Source of the DNA: a virus
IMG/VR virus record: IMGVR_UViG_3300047444_000152
Span: 1 to 37,895 of that record
Direction: 5' to 3' (one strand)
Length of the DNA stretch: 37,895 nt
The position numbers and the translations under genes were made by a program. Positions 25,000-31,608 of this stretch are shown in pieces. Under the pieces are notes generated by a model. It was not told the DNA's origin. It searched no databases and saw only the letters and a list, made by a program, of their open reading frames with translations. The stretch's first letter is position 1; each line of letters begins with the position of its first letter.

Positions 25000-25046
25000 A
25001 AACTGCTTTGCAGCAGAAGGAACCGGGAACGCATGAATCCCACGGT
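24970..25046 (-). ncRNA. Candidate leftward small RNA of about 77 nt
   Basis: A promoter (25053-25082) and a terminator (24970-24999) enclose too little DNA for a gene. The predicted RNA starts near 25046. It has a CUGCU-GCAA-AGCAG hairpin with a GNRA-type loop, then the terminator stem. Just before that hairpin it carries GGUUCCUUCUG, complementary to CAGAAGGAA. That string is the ribosome-binding leader of the genes at 30369 and 36304, so an antisense role is plausible. Read-through to the second terminator would give about 120 nt. Phage antisense RNAs such as P1 C4 are a possible parallel. I could not test this. Confidence 0.55.
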
Positions 25047-25081
25047 GACACAATCATATCAAAACAGTCCAAGTTGTGTCA
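25046..25081. repeat. Inverted repeat TGACACAA / TTGTGTCA around the small-RNA promoter
   Basis: Perfect 8-bp arms at 25046-25053 and 25074-25081, separated by 20 bp. One arm overlaps the -35 box, the other the -10 and predicted start of the leftward promoter. A likely operator pair for a dimeric regulator. Confidence 0.55.
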
Positions 25082-25082
25082 A
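25053..25082 (-). promoter_or_regulatory. Strong leftward promoter for the small RNA
   Basis: Read leftward: TTGACA (perfect -35, 25077-25082), 18 bp, TATGAT (25053-25058, one mismatch). Best sigma-70 match in the control region. It points away from the gene at 25100-25282 and toward the two terminators. Confidence 0.75.
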
Positions 25083-25099
25083 CCAAAACTTAGCGAGTA

Positions 25100-25282
25100 T
25101 TAGTGCGGTCGTCCGACGATCGACAGGAGCGCGGCAATCGCCTCCTGACGCATGTGAACGGGGATGGCGGCGCAGGCCGCATTGATGAATTCGTGGTCAG
25201 TCCAGGCGTGAGGCGATAACTCGCCCTCGAACACCGGCAAAACATTCGTACCACTCGTAGCGACAACTTGCGCACCGGTCAT
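25100..25282 (-). CDS. Small hypothetical protein (60 aa)
   Basis: Starts MTGAQVVATSGTNVLPVFEGELSPHAW. The ATG follows AAAGGCGGG at a good distance. A mixed helical protein without membrane segment or DNA-binding motif I can name. It lies downstream of the repressor on the same strand, with its own promoter at 25447-25474. Possibly an immunity accessory. Function unknown. Confidence 0.55.
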   Translation of the reverse strand: MTGAQVVATSGTNVLPVFEGELSPHAWTDHEFINAACAAIPVHMRQEAIAALLSIVGRPH

Positions 25283-25446
25283 AATTACCCGCCTTTCTAA
25301 TCGTTTGGGGAGGCGCTTTCAACTAAGCGTCCACGTAACGATAAGGCATATCATAAGGGTACGCAACAAATCCTTGTATTGCTTTGTTGCATTTTCGCTG
25401 TATTAGAAGTCAAAATTACTTTGGTAGGACGAAAATTGTTAGCGCT

Positions 25447-25474
25447 GTAATACTTTTGTCTGACCCGCTGTCAA
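25447..25474 (-). promoter_or_regulatory. Leftward promoter for the 60-aa gene
   Basis: Read leftward: TTGACA (25469-25474), 16 bp, TATTAC (25447-25452). The sequence around 25436-25452 contains AGCGCTGTAA, related to two sites at the early promoter (26116-26129 and 26149-26164), so the same repressor may act on both. Confidence 0.55.
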
Positions 25475-25489
25475 CCGTTTGCGAGCAGC

Positions 25490-25939
25490 TTATTTTGCGT
25501 GCTCTTTCTCGACGATCGTCTCTATCGGCTTTCCTGTGACGATAGCGCCCATCACCTTTATCAGTGCGGCGCGCGTTGCTTCAGGTGAATGCTCGTAGAG
25601 GCCGCGGACAGTGTTTAGAACGTCTGCCAGCCCCTCGTCCTGGACTTCTGCCGGCGCCTGATGGTTTGTGTCGAGCCAGCCTTCCGGGAGGTTCAGAGCG
25701 CTCTCTATGCGACGCGCGAGCTGCGGGCCGATGATGCGACCGTTGCCGCCCTCTTCCTTCTTCCCACCGTTCTTGATCTGCGACACGTAGATCTGATCCA
25801 TGCCGAGACGGTCGGCAAATCGTCTGAGCATTCCCCGATCTGGCTCGTTCGGCCAATCCTTCCTGAAGTCTTCCTTGAATTGGTCAAACAGCCAAAGGAA
25901 GTTTCTCTGACGGATGCGCTCGATTGTTTCTACGGTCAT
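25490..25939 (-). CDS. CI-like repressor, helix-turn-helix without protease domain
   Basis: A 149-residue transcription regulator. The HTH is around residues 38-60 (RRFADRLGMDQIYVSQIKNGG), followed by GPQLARRIESALNLPEGWLD, the usual continuation of phage XRE-type repressors. The C-terminal third is helical and has no Ser-Lys protease signature, so RecA-stimulated self-cleavage is not expected. It is transcribed divergently from the early operon. The small Cro-like gene stands on the other side of the operators. The long spacer between repressor and early genes carries candidate promoters for both directions. Confidence 0.8.
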   Translation of the reverse strand: MTVETIERIRQRNFLWLFDQFKEDFRKDWPNEPDRGMLRRFADRLGMDQIYVSQIKNGGKKEEGGNGRIIGPQLARRIESALNLPEGWLDTNHQAPAEVQDEGLADVLNTVRGLYEHSPEATRAALIKVMGAIVTGKPIETIVEKEHAK

Positions 25940-26050
25940 CTTTCGGTTCCTGTGTTTTAGTCGCGGGTTGGCCCCGTCGTGCGCACCTCATGCGCTTTTC
26001 ACCGGTACGGTCGTGTTCCCCTCGCCGCCCTGCTTTTCTCGTGTAACTGA

Positions 26051-26079
26051 ATATTGCGACATCGGGCGTCTGAATGCAA
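26051..26079 (-). promoter_or_regulatory. Probable repressor promoter (leftward)
   Basis: Read leftward: TTGCAT (26074-26079), 17 bp, CAATAT (26051-26056), giving a leader of about 105 bases before the repressor ATG. Weak-to-moderate match. A 14-bp near-palindrome AAAACT-AG-AGTTTT (26095-26108) lies just behind it and may be an operator. Confidence 0.45.
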
Positions 26080-26115
26080 GCGTGACCAAAGCAAAAAACT
26101 AGAGTTTTCACTAAC

Positions 26116-26164
26116 TTACAGCGCTTTACGCTTACAAATACTGGATACTTTTGGCGCTTTATAA
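26116..26164. promoter_or_regulatory. Candidate repressor operators at the early promoter
   Basis: Two imperfect dyads centred on GCGC: TTACAGCGCTTTAC (26116-26129) and TTTTGGCGCTTTATAA (26149-26164). The second covers the -10 of the early promoter. A third related site, around AGCGCTGTAA, lies at 25436-25452 over the leftward promoter there. Spacing and position fit CI/Cro control. No footprint evidence. Confidence 0.4.
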
Positions 26165-26165
26165 T
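26137..26165 (+). promoter_or_regulatory. Early rightward promoter
   Basis: A perfect -10 TATAAT at 26160-26165, 41 bp before the Cro-like gene. The -35 region (26137-26142) is a poor match. Position between divergent repressor and early genes, plus the overlapping GCGCTTTA site, makes this the main early promoter. Confidence 0.6.
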
Positions 26166-26206
26166 ACAATGAAAGCCTTAGATCAACAGGCGCGAGGAGC
26201 CGACAA

Positions 26207-26458
26207 ATGGATGCAAACGAGTTCCACCAAAAGCACGGCCGCAAGATCGTCGACCAGGTGCGCGAGAAGCTCGGCATGAGCCTGTGCTCTTGGTATCACA
26301 TCAAGAATTACGCCCGTCCTGTGACGCCTGACCGCGCTGTAAAGCTCGCTATGGCAAGCGACGAGATCACGGCTGGCGACGGTATGCAGATCGTCGACCT
26401 GCTGCGCCTGCGCGATCTGCCGGCGCGCGTCGTTGGCACCGGTAAGGACGAAGCATGA
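26207..26458 (+). CDS. Cro-like DNA-binding protein (83 aa)
   Basis: First gene of the early operon, with GAGGAG upstream of its ATG. Residues about 15-50 can form a helix-turn-helix (VREKLGMSLCSWYHIKNYARPVTPDRAVKLAMASD), the arrangement seen in Cro-type and other small antirepressors. Placed opposite the repressor gene, so a Cro role in the lytic/lysogenic switch is inferred. ATGA overlap couples it to the next gene. Confidence 0.65.
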   Translation: MDANEFHQKHGRKIVDQVREKLGMSLCSWYHIKNYARPVTPDRAVKLAMASDEITAGDGMQIVDLLRLRDLPARVVGTGKDEA

Positions 26459-26826
26459 GTTACGGATTCGTCTACATTCTCGGCAACAAATCAATGCCCG
26501 GGATCTACAAGCTCGGCATGACGTCCGGCAGCCCGCACAAGCGGGCAAAGGATCTCAGCGCGTCTACTGGCGTCGCAACCCCCTTCGTCGTTCTCTGCTA
26601 TGCGGAGTTCGAAAACGCGCTTCAGAAAGAGCGGGAGTGCCACGAAGCACTCGCAGAGTACCGGGTTTCGGACAGGCGAGAGTTCTTTGAGTGCCAACTG
26701 GAGCACATGCACGGGCCGCTTTACTGGGACTATGACTGGCTATCGTATTCCCCGGGCGTGTTCGAGGAATGGCGCCTTGAGCAGATTCACAACAAGCCGC
26801 GAACGCTCGAATTGGTGAAAGCATGA
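26455..26826 (+). CDS. GIY-YIG nuclease-like protein (T5orf172 / MUG113 type)
   Basis: A 123-residue protein. GFVYILGN and GIYKLGMTSGSPHKRAKDLSASTGVATPF match the short GIY-YIG variant found in T5orf172-type phage proteins, followed by the conserved YRVSDRREFFEC. The family is predicted to cut DNA, often as part of fused regulators. Here it stands alone between a Cro-like gene and the replication initiator. Could be a mobile or anti-competitor nuclease. Activity is unproven. Confidence 0.82.
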   Translation: MSYGFVYILGNKSMPGIYKLGMTSGSPHKRAKDLSASTGVATPFVVLCYAEFENALQKERECHEALAEYRVSDRREFFECQLEHMHGPLYWDYDWLSYSPGVFEEWRLEQIHNKPRTLELVKA

Positions 26827-27524
26827 GCATTTGGACCTACAAGAAGGCGGTCATGCAGTCGAAATTATCGGCGTCGACCAAGCTCGTCTTGGTCGCGCTT
26901 GATATGCACGTCAATGACATGGGCGACCCCGCATTCCCCTCCTACGCCCGCCTCGCGGATCTTACGTCGCTTTCGGCCCGTAGCGTCATCGAGCATGTCG
27001 GAATCGCCGAGCAAGGCGGCTGGCTAAAACGCGAAAAGCGCTTCAACAAGGAAGGCCGGCAGCAATCCAATCTGTTCTACCTGCAAGTTCCGCATCACAT
27101 CGCTGTAGCAAGCAACGCAGGCGCGGAACCAGAACTCCCCTTATCCGGGGGTGCAGATGGTTCACCCATGGGTGCAGCAGGTTCACCCTCGGGGGTGCAG
27201 CAGGTTCACCCAGAATTAACCATAGGAAAGAACCAATCAAAGGAAACTAAAAGGGCTACCGCTCTGCCAGCGAATTTCGCCGTCACAGACGATCTGCGGA
27301 ACTGGGCTGCTGAACGGGGCTACACGTCGCCCGACGAGCTTCTGGAGGCATTCAAGCTCTATCACACCGCCAAGGGATCGACGTACAAGGATTGGAAAGC
27401 CGCCTTCCAGATGTGGATCAAGAACGACAAGCGTTTTTCTTCGCCCAAATCTAAAACATCTGGTGTATCATCTAGTAAAACAAAATCGCTTGCTGACATG
27501 GACTACAGCACGCCACTTTTCTAA
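26823..27524 (+). CDS. Replication initiator, lambda O-like (winged HTH)
   Basis: A 233-residue protein. The N-terminal half (about 5-80) is a HTH-36-type winged helix (STKLVLVALDMHVNDMGDPAFPSYARLADLTSLSARSVIEHV). The middle is a Gly/Ser/Pro linker encoded by three 19-bp repeats. The C-terminal part (ATALPANFAVTDDLRNWAAERGYTS, YKDWKAAFQMWIKND) resembles the loader-contacting end of phage O and DnaT-like proteins. Iterons inside the gene and the DnaC-like gene after it repeat the lambda O-P layout, so it likely opens the origin and recruits the loader. Confidence 0.85.
   Translation: MSIWTYKKAVMQSKLSASTKLVLVALDMHVNDMGDPAFPSYARLADLTSLSARSVIEHVGIAEQGGWLKREKRFNKEGRQQSNLFYLQVPHHIAVASNAGAEPELPLSGGADGSPMGAAGSPSGVQQVHPELTIGKNQSKETKRATALPANFAVTDDLRNWAAERGYTSPDELLEAFKLYHTAKGSTYKDWKAAFQMWIKNDKRFSSPKSKTSGVSSSKTKSLADMDYSTPLF
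27149..27211. repeat. Iterons inside the initiator gene (putative phage origin)
   Basis: Three 19-bp repeats GGGTGCAGNNGGTTCACCC at 27149-27167, 27170-27188 and 27193-27211, periods 21 and 23 bp. Each is a partial dyad (GGGTG..CACCC). Downstream, 27212-27252 is A/purine-rich on this strand, like the easily melted segment beside lambda's ori. The repeats encode the protein's GADGSPMGAAGSPSGVQQVH linker. The core GGTTCACCC recalls GTTCACCC of the 55-138 repeats. Confidence 0.72.
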
Positions 27525-27560
27525 CCAGAAGTGTTGTACAAAAACAAACGGGAACCGACG

Positions 27561-28358
27561 ATGCATGTTTTATCAACCACACTTCCAGACGAGGGATCGT
27601 GCGCAAAGCACGGTTCTTTCCCTATTCGACAGATCAATGTCGCTGAGTCTGTGATTCGAATTACGCGCTGCCCTGCCTGCTCGAAGGAAGACGCAGACCG
27701 CGAGGCAGCAGAGCGCGCAGAGAAGGAGCGCGCAGAGCGTCAGGCGAAGATCGAAGCGCGTCTGGAGCAAGCTGGTATCCCTGCTCTGTTCCGCGAACGC
27801 ACGTTTGACAATTACGAGTTCCCGACAAGCGAACAACTGCGCGCACGTAACCGTTTCTATACCTTCGCGCAAAACTTTGACCATCACCTGAAGCGCGGCA
27901 CCGTCCTAGTCGGCATCGGCAAAGTTGGTACCGGTAAATCTCACCTTGCATGCGCGGCTGCTAACTACCTGATGGCACGCGGTCACACCGTCTACTTTAC
28001 GTCCACCGCACGCTTGTTTACCAAGATTCGCGGAACATGGTCGCGCAACTCCGAGCTTACCGAAGAACAGATGCTTCGCCAGTTCGAGTCGATCGATTTG
28101 ATGATCCTCGACGAGATCGGATTGCAGCGCGGCACTGACGACGAGATCCGCACGCTGCACGAGCTGCTAGAGGCGCGCAGGCTCAATTGCAAGCCCACCA
28201 TCCTGCTGACGAACCTCGACGTACCGAGCCTGAAGGCGTATCTCGGCGAGCGCTTCATGGACCGCCTGAGCGAATCTGGCGTAAGCGTGAAGTTTGATTG
28301 GGAATCGCACCGTCGCCAATCGCGCGACGTTGGCGGCCTAGACGCGGAGGCAGCATGA
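27561..28358 (+). CDS. DnaC-like helicase loader ATPase
   Basis: A 265-residue AAA+ protein. Near the N-terminus a Cys/His set (CAKHG, CPACS) suggests a small zinc site, followed by a very charged coiled-coil (AERAEKERAERQAKIEARLEQ). Walker A is GKVGTGKS, Walker B LMILDEIG, then ILLTNLD, the sensor region of DnaC/IstB-type loaders. It should load the host replicative helicase at the phage origin with the O-like protein. The start at 27561 is preferred, with GGGAA just upstream. Confidence 0.9.
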   Translation: MHVLSTTLPDEGSCAKHGSFPIRQINVAESVIRITRCPACSKEDADREAAERAEKERAERQAKIEARLEQAGIPALFRERTFDNYEFPTSEQLRARNRFYTFAQNFDHHLKRGTVLVGIGKVGTGKSHLACAAANYLMARGHTVYFTSTARLFTKIRGTWSRNSELTEEQMLRQFESIDLMILDEIGLQRGTDDEIRTLHELLEARRLNCKPTILLTNLDVPSLKAYLGERFMDRLSESGVSVKFDWESHRRQSRDVGGLDAEAA

Positions 28359-28642
28359 TTCCAGCCCGCATCAGCGATTACCTCAGCACGCAGACCGAGG
28401 GCGCGACTGTTCAGCAGATCGCCGACAGCATCGACATTACGGCTCAGAAGGTGCGCCAGGCACTATCGCGACTTGAAACCAGCGGCAAGGTGAAATGCAA
28501 CGGCCGGCGCGACAGATTGGGCGCCTTGTGGCTCAGCATCCGCGAGGAAACGCCGCCAGTGTTCCGAGCGATGGAAACGCTCAGGGCGATGCAAGACGCT
28601 TGCAGGGCGCGACTGACGGCTAACCAGATGGAGGCGGCATGA
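28355..28642 (+). CDS. Small winged-helix protein (95 aa)
   Basis: Residues 1-55 form a winged helix (YLSTQTEGATVQQIADSIDITAQKVRQALSRLETSGKVKCNGR) as in small transcription regulators. The tail is helical (RAMETLRAMQDACRARL). The ATGA overlap with the loader gene shows co-translation. Target unknown. Confidence 0.7.
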   Translation: MIPARISDYLSTQTEGATVQQIADSIDITAQKVRQALSRLETSGKVKCNGRRDRLGALWLSIREETPPVFRAMETLRAMQDACRARLTANQMEAA

Positions 28643-28866
28643 CGAAGACTGAATGGTTCCCAATGAGCATCAAGCCGGTTCGTGATGGCGTCTACCAGAC
28701 TCTTTTGTGTCAAGGAGAGTCCTATAACCCGCCCTATCAGCGGTACGAGGATGGGAAATGGTTTTCCACGTGCGACACCGCATGGGAAGCTGAAGATTGC
28801 CCATTTGTGTCCGCCATATCCGATCTGCTGCACGCTTGGCGTGGCCTGACGGAGCCAGCAGCATGA
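28639..28866 (+). CDS. Small hypothetical protein, DUF551-like (75 aa)
   Basis: TEWFPMSIKPVRDGVYQTLL then YEDGKWF: the pattern W-x(5)-P-x(2)-x-G-V-Y ... W is seen in a widespread phage family of unknown role. A likely relative is the gene at 32296. ATGA overlaps at both ends. Confidence 0.6.
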   Translation: MTKTEWFPMSIKPVRDGVYQTLLCQGESYNPPYQRYEDGKWFSTCDTAWEAEDCPFVSAISDLLHAWRGLTEPAA

Positions 28867-28952
28867 GTCCCGCCCTGTACTGGTGGCTGTTCTTTGGCGT
28901 CATGGCGAAAGTATGGAATCCGCCGAAACGTGAGCATAAGGAGGAAGCGTGA
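28863..28952 (+). CDS. Short membrane peptide (29 aa)
   Basis: MSPALYWWLFFGVMAKVW then a charged tail KREHKEEA. It is linked by ATGA to the gene before and GTGA to the gene after, so it lies in a chain of coupled small genes. One hydrophobic segment. Function unknown. Confidence 0.45.
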   Translation: MSPALYWWLFFGVMAKVWNPPKREHKEEA

Positions 28953-29089
28953 AATTTCATCAGTTGATGTGCCTGTGCTCGGTGGTCATCCTCGCGCCAA
29001 AACTGGACGACAGCCACGCTCGATACTTGGCTATTTTTTGCCTCGCCGTATCGTTTGTGTCTGGCTTGATAAGCAAGCAGCCTGAATGA
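28949..29089 (+). CDS. Small membrane protein with GTG start (46 aa)
   Basis: GTG start with an ideal AAGGAGG ribosome site five bases upstream. Two short hydrophobic parts (LMCLCSVVIL, YLAIFCLAVSFVSGLI). Overlaps its neighbours by 4 bp on each side. Function unknown. Possibly an inner-membrane modifier of the host. Confidence 0.55.
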   Translation: MKFHQLMCLCSVVILAPKLDDSHARYLAIFCLAVSFVSGLISKQPE

Positions 29090-29322
29090 CCAAACCATTA
29101 CGCCAGCATGAGTACGGCGACCCACTAAAAATTCTAATAGCGCGCGAGGAACGAACATGCAAGGGCTGCGTTTATCAGATCGGGAAGATCAGTTTCGGAG
29201 AATCGGACTTACTCTGCGCTCGTCTACGGCCGATGACGAAGCGGTGCGAAGAATGGCGCTCTTTGGATCAATGGAGAGCGCACTGTCTTTCGCGTACACG
29301 TGGCGGGCAACGGCCGGCGTGA
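29086..29322 (+). CDS. Small Cys-motif protein (78 aa)
   Basis: Contains TCKGCVYQIG, LCARL and KRCEEW, a C-x2-C ... C ... C arrangement typical of short phage proteins with a putative zinc knuckle. The start ATGA overlaps the previous stop. Its last 70 bp overlap the next gene in another frame. Role unknown. Confidence 0.6.
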   Translation: MTKPLRQHEYGDPLKILIAREERTCKGCVYQIGKISFGESDLLCARLRPMTKRCEEWRSLDQWRAHCLSRTRGGQRPA

Positions 29323-29774
29323 AGATCGGCAAGATCGGCGAGTTCGTCGGCAAGGAAGGCGGCATGATCCTATCCGCGAGCGAGAAACGGGCTCAGGCAC
29401 GGCGCATTCTCGATGTGATCGAGTCGCATACCAACCTAGATCAACGAGCGCTCCTGGACGCGGAATTCGGCGGCGAGAACGGAGAGCGACACGCGGCGAT
29501 CGGTCGACTCGAACACCTGTTTGCCGGCATCGTGCGCAATCGGGCTGTCATTCGCCTGATGCTGATGCGCGAGTTCGTCTACGGCGCGCACTACTGCCCT
29601 TCTGCGCAAGAGATCGCGGACGAATGCGGAGTCAGCCGAAGCACGGCATATAACGCGGCGGCGAAGATCGGGCCGGCGATTGCAGAGCTGCGCCAGGCGA
29701 CGCACGAGAAGTTACGACCGGCGTTTTCCCGGCGCGGCTGGATTCCAAAAGAAGAGGACAACAAACATGTCTAA
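29253..29774 (+). CDS. Helix-turn-helix protein, possible late regulator (173 aa)
   Basis: The frame opens earlier (29157), but MALFGSMESALSFAYTW looks like the family start, so 29253 is chosen. 29271 is also possible. Near the end is a clear HTH (SAQEIADECGVSRSTAYNAAAKIGPAI), like region 4 of sigma factors or Q-type regulators. The late operon needs a regulator to pass its terminators, and this is one candidate, by fold and position only. The 3' end overlaps the HNH gene by 8 bp. Confidence 0.62.
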   Translation: MALFGSMESALSFAYTWRATAGVKIGKIGEFVGKEGGMILSASEKRAQARRILDVIESHTNLDQRALLDAEFGGENGERHAAIGRLEHLFAGIVRNRAVIRLMLMREFVYGAHYCPSAQEIADECGVSRSTAYNAAAKIGPAIAELRQATHEKLRPAFSRRGWIPKEEDNKHV

Positions 29775-30264
29775 GCGAAAAACACTTTCTCGCGAGTATG
29801 TCGCAAGCTTACTGGCTTACGACCCGGAGAGCGGCATGTTCACTTGGTCTAGGCCAAGACAGGCGATTAAGGTGGGTCAAAAAGCGGGGACGCGGGGATC
29901 GAACGGATATATCCAGATACGGATAGATGGGTTCCCATATCCGGCGCATAGGCTCGCATGGCTTCTAATGTACGGCGAGCATCCGGCAGCGCAGGTCGAC
30001 CACATCAATGGCATACCGACCGACAACCGAATCTGTAACCTACGGCTGGCTGACAACCATCAGAACCAATACAACCAAAAGCTACACCGGGACAACACAA
30101 GCGGCGTCAAGGGCGTTTGTAAGGTCTACGGCAAATGGAACGCGCGCATTTCTGTTGCGGGAAAACGCAAATCCCTCGGCCAATTCGAGACCATAGAAGA
30201 GGCAGCGTCCGCAATCATGGCCGCCCGCGAACAGTTCCACGGCGAGTTCTGCCGACATAGTTAG
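29767..30264 (+). CDS. HNH endonuclease with AP2 DNA-binding domain
   Basis: A 165-residue free-standing homing-type nuclease. Residues 60-105 carry the HNH core: HRLAWLLMYGEHP, QVDHINGIPTDNRICNLRLA, NQYNQK. Residues about 110-165 are an AP2 domain (SGVKGVCKVYGKWNARISVAGKRKSLGQFET). Such genes spread between phages by cutting genomes that lack them. It seems to be wedged in at the end of the upstream gene, which it overlaps by 8 bp. Confidence 0.93.
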   Translation: MSKRKTLSREYVASLLAYDPESGMFTWSRPRQAIKVGQKAGTRGSNGYIQIRIDGFPYPAHRLAWLLMYGEHPAAQVDHINGIPTDNRICNLRLADNHQNQYNQKLHRDNTSGVKGVCKVYGKWNARISVAGKRKSLGQFETIEEAASAIMAAREQFHGEFCRHS

Positions 30265-30293
30265 GCAGCACACAAAAAAGATGGATTTCCCGC

Positions 30294-30322
30294 TTGCCTA
30301 TCTAATACAGCGCAGGTATTAT
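30294..30322 (+). promoter_or_regulatory. Rightward promoter with TAATAC-N7-GTATTA dyad
   Basis: TTGCCT (30294-30299), 17 bp, TATTAT (30317-30322). Perfect dyad at 30303-30321 with the same geometry as the 24121 promoter. The leader that follows (GCAGCACACACAA then AGAAGGAAAC) is also repeated after the 36226 promoter. Confidence 0.75.
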
Positions 30323-30368
30323 GTTTCTCAGCAGCACACACAACAACAAACCAGAAGGAAACATCGAA

Positions 30369-30758
30369 ATGAAACCGCAAACCTTGGCCCGCAACGGCTT
30401 ATTACGCAGTATCGAAGCCTTCCGCCCGCAACAAGCTCCTGTTGCGCGTAAAAATTTGTCCGCAATGGATACACTGGCTGCTTCGATTCCTAAGTCAGTA
30501 TTCATGCAGGAACTGCGCAAGGCCGGCGACGAGCACCTTTGCCCTGTCGCCGAACTGATCGAACTCCATCGTCAGGTGCAGATCGCGGAGAAGGTGCCGG
30601 ACATGTACGCCCTTCTAATGAATTTCGATCTGGAATGGCGTCGCTTTTCATCGATGTTTCCTGAAGCCGCCGCCGATGGCTGGCTCTCACTCCTTGTGAA
30701 CCGTGCGCGCGTCCTGCGCGATGAAATCGACGAGATCAGCCATGCGGGCCGCAATTGA
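30369..30758 (+). CDS. Hypothetical protein (129 aa) from the duplicated promoter module
   Basis: Starts MKPQTLARNGLLRSIEAFRPQ. ATG preceded by AGAAGGAAAC. An upstream in-frame ATG lies in the promoter itself and is rejected. Helical and acidic in the middle (AELIELHRQVQIAEKVPDMYALL). The 5' coding end shares CTTATTACG and ATCGAAGCC with the short gene at 36304, suggesting duplication. No family recognised. Confidence 0.62.
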   Translation: MKPQTLARNGLLRSIEAFRPQQAPVARKNLSAMDTLAASIPKSVFMQELRKAGDEHLCPVAELIELHRQVQIAEKVPDMYALLMNFDLEWRRFSSMFPEAAADGWLSLLVNRARVLRDEIDEISHAGRN

Positions 30759-30834
30759 GTGGATTGGCGCGCTGATCGTCTGCTTCGGATACGGAGCGTG
30801 GGCGGCAGCGCAGAACCTAGGAGCCTTCCAATGA
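30742..30834 (+). CDS. Short membrane peptide (30 aa)
   Basis: MRAAIEWIGALIVCFGYGAWAAAQNL: one hydrophobic segment. It overlaps the gene before by 17 bp and the next by ATGA. Coupled translation is likely. Function unknown. Confidence 0.4.
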   Translation: MRAAIEWIGALIVCFGYGAWAAAQNLGAFQ

Positions 30835-31004
30835 CAGACGGCGCCGAGTGGTGGCAACAGCAAATTTCCGAAGAACACGAACAGCACGAACGAGAGAACA
30901 GTCATGAGCACAGCAACGCTAGTCATCGGTCAGAGCGGAACGGGCAAATCATCCTCCCTGCGCAATTTCGACCCGGCGCAGACCCTTTTGATTCAGATCG
31001 TTAA
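30831..31004 (+). CDS. Small charged hypothetical protein (57 aa)
   Basis: Starts MTDGAEWWQQQISEEHEQHERENSHEHSN, rich in Glu, His and Gln. GGAG stands upstream and the start overlaps the previous stop by ATGA. Its last 101 bp overlap the Sak4-like gene in another frame, which lowers confidence in the C-terminal part. Confidence 0.4.
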   Translation: MTDGAEWWQQQISEEHEQHERENSHEHSNASHRSERNGQIILPAQFRPGADPFDSDR

Positions 31005-31554
31005 GAAGCCGCTTCCCTTCCGGGCGAAAGGCTGGAGCTACCTGAGCAAAGAGAACCCGGACGGAAACATGTTCGTCACTGACGACGCCGCGCGCATCGT
31101 CAGTATTCTCGGAAAGACGCAGCGCAAGACGATCATCATCGACGACTTCCAGTACCTGCTTGCGAATGAGTTCATGCGCCGCAGCGGTGAGACGGGCTTC
31201 CAGAAGTTCACGGACATTGGAAAGCACGCATGGGACGTCCTGACGGCCGCTAACACGCTTCCTGACGACGTGCGCGTGTACATCCTCACGCACAGCGAAC
31301 AGCTCGATTCGGGACACACCAAGGCCAAGACGATCGGCAAGTTGCTCGACGAAAAGATCACCGTCGAAGGCTTGTTCACGATCGTCCTCAAGACCGATGT
31401 TGTCGACGGCGAATACACCTTCACGACACGCAACAGCGGGCGCGACACGGTTAAAAGCCCGATGGGGCTGTTCGGCCAAGAGCGCATTCCGAACGATCTA
31501 TATCTCGTCGACGACGCAATCGTTGATTACTACGGCATCGGGCAAGCCGCTTAA
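30904..31554 (+). CDS. Sak4-like RecA-fold recombination ATPase
   Basis: A 216-residue P-loop protein. Walker A GQSGTGKSS near the N-terminus (residues 9-17), Walker B TIIIDDFQYL, and the later ILTHSEQ sensor region. The size and order match AAA_24/Sak4 phage proteins, which anneal or pair single strands with an SSB partner. The SSB-like gene follows directly, as in many Sak4 phages. Likely used in recombination-dependent replication. Confidence 0.82.
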   Translation: MSTATLVIGQSGTGKSSSLRNFDPAQTLLIQIVKKPLPFRAKGWSYLSKENPDGNMFVTDDAARIVSILGKTQRKTIIIDDFQYLLANEFMRRSGETGFQKFTDIGKHAWDVLTAANTLPDDVRVYILTHSEQLDSGHTKAKTIGKLLDEKITVEGLFTIVLKTDVVDGEYTFTTRNSGRDTVKSPMGLFGQERIPNDLYLVDDAIVDYYGIGQAA

Positions 31555-31608
31555 TTGCCCTTCATCTGAGCCAAGAACAGCCAGATCAACCAGACCAAAG
31601 GAAACAGT

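Larger units (their letters stand above)
24740..25036 (+). other. 98-codon open frame without a usual start codon, in the longest gene-free stretch
   Basis: The stretch 24733-25099 holds no normal gene. On the + strand one frame stays open for 98 codons, from just after the terminator to TGA at 25034, with no ATG, GTG or TTG. Its translation is Ser/Gly/Ala-rich with spaced cysteines (LFCQSGACVRAL, CSSDGLRV). I have an unverified impression of similar peptides near phage control regions. It is antisense to the small-RNA cassette at 24970-25082, so the open frame may be only a shadow of RNA structure. Confidence 0.3.

Noticed and set aside
29157-29252. Longer start for the helix-turn-helix gene
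   Set aside because: Would overlap the Cys-motif gene by 166 bp; the first 32 residues look unlike the rest. Start moved to 29253.
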